DNA from: JBHIYN01 sp041984235
GTDB lineage: Bacteria > Pseudomonadota > Gammaproteobacteria > Ga0077536
Reading direction: 5' to 3'
Length of the DNA: 64,000 bases
NCBI GenBank assembly: GCA_041984235.1
Contig: JBHIYN010000007.1
Coordinates: 62,001 to 126,000, forward strand
The position numbers and the translations under genes were made by a program. This document shows positions 17,475 through 23,775 of the stretch, in pieces (positions within the stretch are counted from its first letter, which is position 1; every line of letters starts with the position of its first letter). The notes beneath the pieces are model-generated. The model was given only the letters and a program-made list of their open reading frames with translations. It was not told the origin of the DNA and made no database searches.

Positions 17475-18220
17475 GCGTCGCCGGCCTGCCGCCACACCCG
17501 CGCGGTCATCTCGATGCCCTGCTGGTAGGCCTCCGCGGTCTTCGCCTTAGCGGTCGTCTCCATGCGTACCGTGTCGCCTTCACGGATCCCGGACAGCTTC
17601 GCGTTCATGAAGCACGGAATGTTGTACTCGCGGGTCAGGATGCCGAGGTGCGAGCGCACCGTGCCGCCGGCGCACAGCACACCGGCAAACTGCTCGAGAA
17701 CGGGCGCGGTGAGGGTGCCGCCGGAGTCGTCGATGACGGCGATGGTGCCGGGCGGCACGCCCTGCTCGAGGTAACGCAGCACGCGCTCGCTGGAGCGCAC
17801 GTAGCGTGCGGTGCCGGTGATCATGGCGTCGTAGGGCACGACGTTGTCGCCGACCCCGCACTGCGCCCAGCCGTCGCCGTCGGCCGGCGCGGTCGGCGCC
17901 TCGGGATGCTCGAAGCTGAAGGTCGCGAGATCCTCGCTGACGCCGTCCGCCGCCTGGTAGGCCTCGGGCCGCTCTTCGACCGAGACCAGCGCCGACCATG
18001 CGTAGCGGTGGCCGAGCGCGAGGATGCGCGCGTCGATGGCCTCGAAGTCGGCCGCCGTGATGTCGTCGATGGCGGCCCCGAAGACGAAGTCCGACCACGC
18101 GCCACCATGCGCCGCGAAGCGCCGCCGCACGAGATCCCGCACCGAGGCATGAAAGGCCTCGACCAGCGCCGAGGACGCCTCGTCACCGTGCTTGTCCGAG
18201 TCGGCGTAGTACTTGCTCAT
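17471..18220 (-). CDS. PEP-utilising-type mobile (phospho-His) domain protein
   Basis: Protein of 249 aa whose C-terminal half is a swivel domain of the PEP synthase/PPDK type. AVIDDSGGTLTAPVLEQ is followed by GGTVRSHLGILTREYNIPCF, in which His191 matches the phosphorylated His (canonical GGxxSHxAI). The N-terminal ~110 residues are unassigned. It is the first gene of the operon, and its second phospho-His domain alongside the one in the PPDK-like protein suggests a relay. ATG 18220 lies only 6 nt from a palindromic repeat and has no recognisable ribosome-binding site; the sequence where one should be is repeat-derived. Confidence 0.85.
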   Translation of the reverse strand: MSKYYADSDKHGDEASSALVEAFHASVRDLVRRRFAAHGGAWSDFVFGAAIDDITAADFEAIDARILALGHRYAWSALVSVEERPEAYQAADGVSEDLATFSFEHPEAPTAPADGDGWAQCGVGDNVVPYDAMITGTARYVRSSERVLRYLEQGVPPGTIAVIDDSGGTLTAPVLEQFAGVLCAGGTVRSHLGILTREYNIPCFMNAKLSGIREGDTVRMETTAKAKTAEAYQQGIEMTARVWRQAGDA

Positions 18221-18226
18221 GCAGAG

Positions 18227-18313
18227 AAAGGGGACATGCCACTTTTGCAAGTGGTTGATTAGTCAGAGACAGGTCGATTGATCAGGGACTTGCAAAAGTG
18301 GCATGTCCCCTTT
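18227..18313. repeat. REPIN-like palindromic element, copy B
   Basis: Inverted repeat with perfect 26-bp outer arms (18227-18252, 18288-18313) and imperfect inner pairing. The AAAGGGGACATGCCAC core is the same as in copy A, and the homology continues further inward (CAAGT then TGATTA). It fills 87 of the 95 nt between the phospho-His subunit start (18220) and the stop of the upstream thiolase (18316), so it probably alters translation start, transcription read-through, or both. Confidence 0.85.
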
Positions 18314-18315
18314 TT

Positions 18316-19554
18316 TTAGCGGCCCAGGATGTTGACGCAGGTGACCGCCTCCTCGATGCCGACGATGCCGCCGCCGTTCTGCGCCAGCGCGACCCGCGCG
18401 CCCTCGACCTGGCGTCCGCTGGCTTCGCCGCGCAGCTGGCAGGCCAGCTCGTAGATCTGGCCGAGCCCGGTGGCGCCGATCGGGTGGCCCTTGGATTCGA
18501 GGCCGCCCGAGGGGTTGGTCGGGATGCGGCCGCCGAAGGTGGTGTCGCCGCGGGCCGCGGCGGGACCGCCATCGCCGAGTTCGCACAGGCCGAGCGCTTC
18601 GAGCTCGATGATCTCGCCCATGGCGGTGGCGTCGTGGACCTCGGCAACGTCGATGTCGGCCGGGCCCAGGCCGGCCTGCTCGTAGGCCTTGCCCGCGGCC
18701 AGGCGGCTGGCGTGCTTGTCGAACTCGGTCACGCGGCGATTGCTGCCCGACTGGATCACGCTGGCGAGTACGCGCAGGGCGCGCCCGGAGTTACCGCGCA
18801 GGCGTTTCAGCCCGGCGGCGTTGCAGACGATGGCGGACGCGGCACCGTCGGAGATCGGCGAGCACATCGGCAGGGTCAGCGGGTAGGTGATGGGCGCGGC
18901 GCCGAGCACCTCCTCGACGCTGAATGCCTTCTGGTACTGCGACAGCGGGTTGGCGGTCGAATGCTGGTGGTTCTTCGCCGCGACCATCGCGAGTTGTTCC
19001 TGCGTGGTGCCGAACTCACGCATGTGCATGCGGCAGAAGCCGGCGTAGATGTCCATGAACACGCTGTAGGGCCGCGGCGAGGTCGTACCCTCGGGTACCT
19101 CCACCCCGGTCGCCATCTCGGCGAAGACTTCCTTGCTGTGCTCGACGTCGTGTACGTCCCAGGCGCCGTCGAAGGCGCTGAACATGCGCGCCTTGTCCTC
19201 GGAGAACATCTTCTCGACGCCGATCGCCAGCGCCACGTCGGCGGCGCCCGCGCGGACGTAATTGACCGCCATGTGAAACGCGGTCGAGGCGGTCGCGCAG
19301 GCGTTCTCGACGTTGACCACCGGCACGCCCGCGATGCCGAACGGGCGCAGCGCGATCTCGCCGCGCACCATGTCCTGCCCTTCCATGTGGCCCTGCACGC
19401 AGTTGCCGAAGAACACCGCCTCGACCGCGCCGGCCTCGCAGCCGGCGTCGGCGAGCACGCCCTGCAGCGCGTCTCCGGTCAGGTCCTTGAGGCTGCGATC
19501 GAGGTGCTTGCCGAACTGCGTCATGCTGACACCGGCGACGTAGACATCGGACAT
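18316..19554 (-). CDS. SCP2/lipid-transfer-type thiolase
   Basis: Thiolase (412 aa) of the SCPx-like subgroup that often handles branched, sterol or short unusual acyl chains. Cys86 lies in NVENACATAS, with HDATAMGE and NPSGGLESKGHPIGATGLGQ supplying the catalytic His residues. ATG 19554 (MSDVYVAGV) is chosen; frames further upstream read GC-rich noncoding sequence. It is the most upstream gene of the minus-strand cluster but is separated from it by palindromic repeat B. It likely cleaves or forms a beta-ketoacyl-CoA in the same route. Confidence 0.92.
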   Translation of the reverse strand: MSDVYVAGVSMTQFGKHLDRSLKDLTGDALQGVLADAGCEAGAVEAVFFGNCVQGHMEGQDMVRGEIALRPFGIAGVPVVNVENACATASTAFHMAVNYVRAGAADVALAIGVEKMFSEDKARMFSAFDGAWDVHDVEHSKEVFAEMATGVEVPEGTTSPRPYSVFMDIYAGFCRMHMREFGTTQEQLAMVAAKNHQHSTANPLSQYQKAFSVEEVLGAAPITYPLTLPMCSPISDGAASAIVCNAAGLKRLRGNSGRALRVLASVIQSGSNRRVTEFDKHASRLAAGKAYEQAGLGPADIDVAEVHDATAMGEIIELEALGLCELGDGGPAAARGDTTFGGRIPTNPSGGLESKGHPIGATGLGQIYELACQLRGEASGRQVEGARVALAQNGGGIVGIEEAVTCVNILGR

Positions 19555-19832
19555 GGTGCGGTTCCTCCCCGGGAATGAACGGTGCACGCGCGCCGTGCTG
19601 CGCGTACGGGCGCGCCATGATACCGCCGCCGGCGGAGGTGCGTCGAACGCCGGCGCGTCACGTCCGGCCCGGGCCGCGGTGTGCCGCGACACGCGGCGCC
19701 GGGGCCGCCGGGCGGCGCGCGCCGGCGTGCAACGGCCGCGTACCGGGCGCGCCGCCCGCTCCTCGTAATCGCCGGGCGGCGGCGATATTCTGGGTGCGGA
19801 TTCCACGTCGCCGAGCCCGGCCGCGACAGCCG
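19555..19832. other. GC-rich divergent intergenic region
   Basis: 278 nt between the divergent thiolase and MotA-like genes. It is extremely GC-rich. TATTCT at 19786-19791 is a possible -10 for the plus strand, without a convincing -35. No small gene or repeat is evident. Confidence 0.4.
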
Positions 19833-20882
19833 ATGACCCAGCCCACCCGCAGCCTCGTCTGGATGACCGTGTTCGCGCTCGCGGTCGCCACCGGCTGCGC
19901 CTTCATCGCCGCGCCACTGGCCGCCGCCTACCACGCCAACGCGTGGTTCAACGGCGTCATCCTCGCGGTCCTCGCGATCGGGATCGCCATCAACGTGCGC
20001 CAGGTGCTGTCGCTGTACCCGGAGATCGCCTGGGTCGAGACCTGGCGCGAGGGCGCCGCGGCGGACGCCGGCCAGGCCCAGCCACGCCTGCTCGCCTCCA
20101 TGGCGCTGCTGCTCTCCGGCCGCGGCGACGTGTCGCTGTCGGCGACCTCACTGCGCGCCCTGCTCGACTCCATCCGCAGCCGGCTGGAGGAATCGCGCGA
20201 CCTGTCGCGTTACTTCATCGGCGTGCTGATCTTCCTCGGCCTGCTCGGCACCTTCTGGGGACTGATGGCGACGGTCGGCTCGGTCGCCGGCGTGATCCGC
20301 GGCATGGCGGTGGAGGGCGCCGACGGCGCCGCCATTTTCGACAACCTCAAGGCCAATCTCGAACAGCCCCTGACCGGCATGGGCGTGGCCTTCTCGTCCT
20401 CGCTGTTCGGTCTCGCCGGCTCGCTGGTGCTGGGCTTTCTCGACCTGCAGGCCGGGCATGCGCAGAACCGCTTCTTCAACGAGCTCGAGGAATGGCTGTC
20501 CGGCAGCACGCGCCTGTCGAGCGGCATCGGCGGTGACGAGCCGCTGATCGCCGGCGCCCCGGCCTACGTCGAGGCGCTGCTGGAGAAGACCGCCGACATG
20601 CTCGAACGCATGCAGCGCAGCGGCGCCGCGCAGGAGCGCGAGCGCGAGCGCATGCGCGCCAGCGTCGACGAGCTGGGCGAGGCCCTGACCCGTTTCAACC
20701 GCCAGGTCGGCGATCACAACGCCGGGCTGGAACGGCTCGCCGCCGGCCAGGCCGAGGTGGCGGCCCAGCTCCGGCGGCTGGGAGAGGACGGCGGCGCGGG
20801 TCTCGACGACGAGCTGCGCGCCGAGCTGCGGCTGCTCAGCAAAACCATCGCCAACGCGCTGGCCAGCCGCGAGCCGCGATGA
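19833..20882 (+). CDS. MotA/TolQ/ExbB-type proton channel family protein
   Basis: Inner-membrane protein of 349 aa. Two N-terminal membrane segments (residues ~8-30 and 38-56) are followed by a cytoplasmic loop, then LIFLGLLGTFWGLMATVG and a fourth segment near SSSLFGLAGSLVLGFL, both typical of MotA/TolQ/ExbB channels. The C-terminal ~110 residues are a charged coiled coil. It overlaps the MotB-like gene by 4 nt, so the two form a stator-like pair. No flagellar or Tol genes are adjacent. The role is therefore an envelope-spanning force generator of unknown task. Confidence 0.88.
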   Translation: MTQPTRSLVWMTVFALAVATGCAFIAAPLAAAYHANAWFNGVILAVLAIGIAINVRQVLSLYPEIAWVETWREGAAADAGQAQPRLLASMALLLSGRGDVSLSATSLRALLDSIRSRLEESRDLSRYFIGVLIFLGLLGTFWGLMATVGSVAGVIRGMAVEGADGAAIFDNLKANLEQPLTGMGVAFSSSLFGLAGSLVLGFLDLQAGHAQNRFFNELEEWLSGSTRLSSGIGGDEPLIAGAPAYVEALLEKTADMLERMQRSGAAQERERERMRASVDELGEALTRFNRQVGDHNAGLERLAAGQAEVAAQLRRLGEDGGAGLDDELRAELRLLSKTIANALASREPR

Positions 20883-22024
20883 GCACGCTGCGCCGGCGCC
20901 GGCCCGTCGACATCTGGCCGGCTTTCGTCGACGCCATCGCCTCGCTGCTGATGGTGGTCATCTTCGTGCTGCTGGTGGCCGCGGTCGGCCAGCAGTTCCT
21001 GACCGGGGCGATCCTCGGCCGCGACCAGGCGCTGGCGCGCCTCAACGCACGCGTCGACGAGCTCGCCGACATGCTCTCCATGGAACAGGCCGAGAGCGCG
21101 CGCCTGGACCAGGCCCTGGCGCTGCGCAGCGCGAGCCTGGAGGCAGCCGAGGCGCGCGTCGCAGCGCAGGACGGCACGCTGGCCGCACAATCGGCCCTGC
21201 TCGAGGAACGCGCCGGCATCATCGCCGAGCAGGCCGCGGCCATGGGCGAGCTGGAGTCACACCGCGCCGCGCTGGCGGTCGAAGTCGAGGCGCTGGCCGC
21301 CCTGCGCGATCGCCTGAGCGGCGAGATCGAGACCGTCATTGCCGAGCGCGACGACCTGCGCGCCAGCCTCGCCGCCGAGGCCGAGATCAACGTCGCCGCG
21401 CAGGCCCAGGTCGAACACCTCAACCGCCAGCTCGCCGAGGTGCGCGAACAGCTCGCGCGCCTGTCCGCCACGCTCGACGTCGCCGAGCAGGACATCGCGG
21501 CGAAAGACGCCCGCCTGGCCGAGCTCGGGCGCAAGCTGAACGTGGCGCTGGCGAGCAAGGCCGCGCAGCTGCAGCGCTACCGCTCCGAGTTCTTCGGGCG
21601 GCTGCGCGAAGCGCTGGCCGAAGTACCCGGCATAGAGGTCGTCGGCGACCGCTTCGTGCTGCCCTCGGAGCTCTTGTTCGAGAGCGGCTCGGACGAGCTC
21701 GGTCCGGTCGGGCGGCGCCAGGTGGCGCAGGTCGCGGCGACGCTGGACCGCCTGGTCGAACGCATCCCGCCCGACCTCGACTGGGTGCTGCGCATCGACG
21801 GTCATACCGATCGCCGCCCGATCCGCACCGCCCGCTTCCCTTCCAACTGGGAGCTGTCCGCCGCGCGCGCGATTCGCATCGTGCGCGAGCTGGTCGGCTT
21901 CGGTATCCCGCCCGGGCGGCTCGCCGCCACCGGCTTCGCCGAGCACCATCCGATCGACGATGGCGAAGAGGCCGCCGCGCTGGCGCGCAACCGGCGCATC
22001 GAGATCAAGCTGACCAGCCGCTGA
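20879..22024 (+). CDS. MotB-like protein: one membrane helix, long coiled coil, OmpA domain
   Basis: Protein of 381 aa. A single helix, FVDAIASLLMVVIFVLLVAA (about residues 18-37), keeps the Asp that conducts protons in MotB-type stators. Residues ~45-235 form a long coiled coil. The C-terminus is an OmpA-like peptidoglycan-binding domain with LLFESGSDEL, IDGHTDRRPI, NWELSAARA and NRRIEIKL. It should anchor the MotA-like partner to the cell wall. The coiled coil is much longer than in flagellar MotB, implying a wide periplasmic reach. Confidence 0.9.
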   Translation: MSTLRRRRPVDIWPAFVDAIASLLMVVIFVLLVAAVGQQFLTGAILGRDQALARLNARVDELADMLSMEQAESARLDQALALRSASLEAAEARVAAQDGTLAAQSALLEERAGIIAEQAAAMGELESHRAALAVEVEALAALRDRLSGEIETVIAERDDLRASLAAEAEINVAAQAQVEHLNRQLAEVREQLARLSATLDVAEQDIAAKDARLAELGRKLNVALASKAAQLQRYRSEFFGRLREALAEVPGIEVVGDRFVLPSELLFESGSDELGPVGRRQVAQVAATLDRLVERIPPDLDWVLRIDGHTDRRPIRTARFPSNWELSAARAIRIVRELVGFGIPPGRLAATGFAEHHPIDDGEEAAALARNRRIEIKLTSR

Positions 22025-22116
22025 GCGCGAGACGGCAGGAGCGCCGGGTACGCCAGCCGGTTTTTTGGCAAAATGCAGCGACCTTTTCACCACCATCGAG
22101 AGCAAGGGAGACCTGC

Positions 22117-22461
22117 ATGAGCAAGCAGATCAACTGGTACTACTTCCGCAAGGGCTGAACCAGCTGTACCCGAGCGTCCAAGTTTCTGGACGCCAGAGGG
22201 CTGACGCCCAAAGAGACGGTGCCGGCTTCGCGCAAGCTGGGCGCCGACGACGCGCGCGAGCTGGCCGCGAAAGCCTCCAGGGTGATCGTGGCCAAGGGCA
22301 GGAAGATCACCGAGTTCAAGCCCGGCACCAGGCCGGCGGACGAGGTGGTCGAGGCCATGCTCGGACCGACCGGCAACCTGCGCGCGCCGACCCTGGTCAG
22401 CGGCAAGACGGTGCTGGTCGGCTTCAACGACGAGGCCTACGGTGGCGTCTTCGGCGAATGA
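22117..22461 (+). CDS. ArsC family selenoprotein (in-frame UGA read as selenocysteine)
   Basis: A 114-residue thioredoxin-fold protein if the TGA at 22156-22158 is decoded as selenocysteine. It reads MSKQINWYYFRKG, then Sec, then TSCTRASKFLDARG and onward to EEGxx-free end ..AYGGVFGE. The UGA sits at the first position of a redox motif (Sec-x-x-Cys) directly after the first beta strand, exactly where ArsC/Spx-like proteins carry their active Cys. The C-terminal half has LGPTGNLRAPTL with the cis-Pro and VLVGFNDEAYGG, typical of the family. AGGGAG lies 7 nt before the ATG. A stem-loop at 22174-22193 fits a bacterial SECIS. An annotator ignoring Sec would call only an 80-aa fragment from GTG 22219, which lacks the active site. 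Probable thiol-disulfide or peroxide-type redox role. Confidence 0.85.
22156..22193 (+). promoter_or_regulatory. Selenocysteine UGA codon and SECIS-like stem-loop
   Basis: After the UGA (22156-22158) comes a perfect 7-bp stem, GCGTCCA (22174-22180) with TGGACGC (22187-22193), around the 6-nt loop AGTTTC. The loop starts 22 nt after the UGA and has G in its first two bases, which agrees with the known geometry of bacterial SECIS elements. The hairpin also lies in coding sequence, as bacterial SECIS elements do. Confidence 0.7.
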
Positions 22462-22521
22462 CGGACCGGAGCGGCGGCGGCCACGTCGCCGCTCCCCTCC
22501 CGGGCAGTATCGCATCAGCAC

Positions 22522-23775
22522 ATGAGCATTGATTCCGATCGTCAGCCACCAGCGCAGGTGGATAGCGGCGACCTGACGCCTTTCGACCGCTTCAACCGCG
22601 GTATCGTGCGCTTCGTGCACCTCGAAGGCACCGCGGGCCTTACCCTCATCGCGGCGACTCTCGCCGCGATGGCGCTACAGAATTCGCCCTGGGGCGAACT
22701 CTATGACGGCTTCCTGCACATCGTCGGACAAGTCCGCGTCGGTGCACTGAGCATCGAGAAGCCGCTGTTCCTGTGGGTCAACGACGGCTGGATGGCGATC
22801 TTCTTCTTCGTCATTGGGCTAGAGATCAAGCACGAGCTGGTGCACGGCCACCTCGCCGACCGCAGCCAGCTCGTCCTCCCGCTGGCCGGGGCGATCGGCG
22901 GGGTCGCGGTGCCCGCGCTGACCTACGTCGCGATCAACAGCGGGAACCCGGCTGCCCTGATTGGATGGGCAGTGCCGACCGCGACCGACATCGCCTTCGC
23001 GCTCGGTATTCTCGCCATGCTCGGGCCGCGCGTGCCGGTTGCGCTGAAAGTCTTTCTCATGACGCTCGCGATTCTCGACGACCTCGTCGCCATCGTCATC
23101 ATCGCGCTGTTCTACACGTCGGGCCTGTCGCTCGCTTCGCTCGCCGCGGCCGCGGTGGTGATTGCGCTCATGACCGGCCTCAAGCTCGCCGGCGCGCGCT
23201 CGGCCTCGCCGTTCATACTGCTTGGTGTGCTGCTCTGGGTGTGCGTGCTCAAATCCGGCGTGCACGCGACCCTGGCCGGCGTCATCACGGCGCTGTTCAT
23301 CACCTCCGAGAAGAGCAGCGACGATCCGGAGTCGCCGGTCAAGGGCCTGATCTCCGATCTGCACCCGTGGGTGGCGTTCGTCATCCTGCCGGCCTTCGCG
23401 TTCGTCAACGCCGGCCTGCCGCTGGCCGGACTGACGTTCACGGATCTATTGGACCCGGTACCGCTGGGCATCACGCTCGGCCTGTTCGTCGGCAAGCCGG
23501 TCGGCATCCTGCTGTGCGTGGGCCTGGTCGTGGCGGCGCGCCTGGCGCGCCTGCCGGACGACGTCTCCTGGGCGCAGCTCGCGGGCGTTGCCACGCTGTG
23601 CGGCGTGGGCTTCACCATGAGCCTGTTCATCGGTGGGCTCGCCTTCGCCGAGGGCGGTGCCGGCTATGGCCGCATCGATCGCCTCGGCGTACTCGTCGGC
23701 TCCCTGCTGAGCGGGATCGCGGGGTACTGCGTGCTGCGCGCGAACCTGCGCGCACCGGCCACGACGCCGGGCTAG
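22522..23775 (+). CDS. nhaA: Na+/H+ antiporter NhaA
   Basis: Inner-membrane antiporter (417 aa) exchanging Na+ for H+ in pH and salt homeostasis. The paired aspartates of the ion site are in LMTLAILDDLVAIVIIALFY, preceded by WAVPTATDIAFALG, both highly conserved in NhaA. About twelve hydrophobic segments are visible. The stop overlaps the stop of the convergent RND gene within a shared CTAG. The N-terminal ~25 residues are a hydrophilic extension compared with E. coli NhaA. Confidence 0.96.
   Translation: MSIDSDRQPPAQVDSGDLTPFDRFNRGIVRFVHLEGTAGLTLIAATLAAMALQNSPWGELYDGFLHIVGQVRVGALSIEKPLFLWVNDGWMAIFFFVIGLEIKHELVHGHLADRSQLVLPLAGAIGGVAVPALTYVAINSGNPAALIGWAVPTATDIAFALGILAMLGPRVPVALKVFLMTLAILDDLVAIVIIALFYTSGLSLASLAAAAVVIALMTGLKLAGARSASPFILLGVLLWVCVLKSGVHATLAGVITALFITSEKSSDDPESPVKGLISDLHPWVAFVILPAFAFVNAGLPLAGLTFTDLLDPVPLGITLGLFVGKPVGILLCVGLVVAARLARLPDDVSWAQLAGVATLCGVGFTMSLFIGGLAFAEGGAGYGRIDRLGVLVGSLLSGIAGYCVLRANLRAPATTPG

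Noticed and set aside
7864..18220. Canonical acetone carboxylase (AcxABC), acetophenone carboxylase or phenylphosphate carboxylase
   Set aside because: No hydantoinase-type subunits and no UbiD-type decarboxylase are present; instead there are biotin and PPDK-like subunits.
19833..22024. Zorya defence system (ZorA/ZorB)
   Set aside because: The MotA-like protein is only 349 aa and no ZorC, ZorD or ZorE gene is nearby; the neighbours are a thiolase, a selenoprotein and nhaA.
22025..22075. Intrinsic terminator after the MotB-like gene (CCGG ... CCGGTTTTTT)
   Set aside because: A T-run is present, but the stem is only about 4 bp with a 9-nt loop, too weak to claim.
22117..22461. Simple frameshifted or nonsense pseudogene
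   Set aside because: The frame is uninterrupted except for one TGA placed exactly at the redox-active site, and a SECIS-like hairpin follows. A sequencing error cannot be excluded without reads, but Sec fits better.
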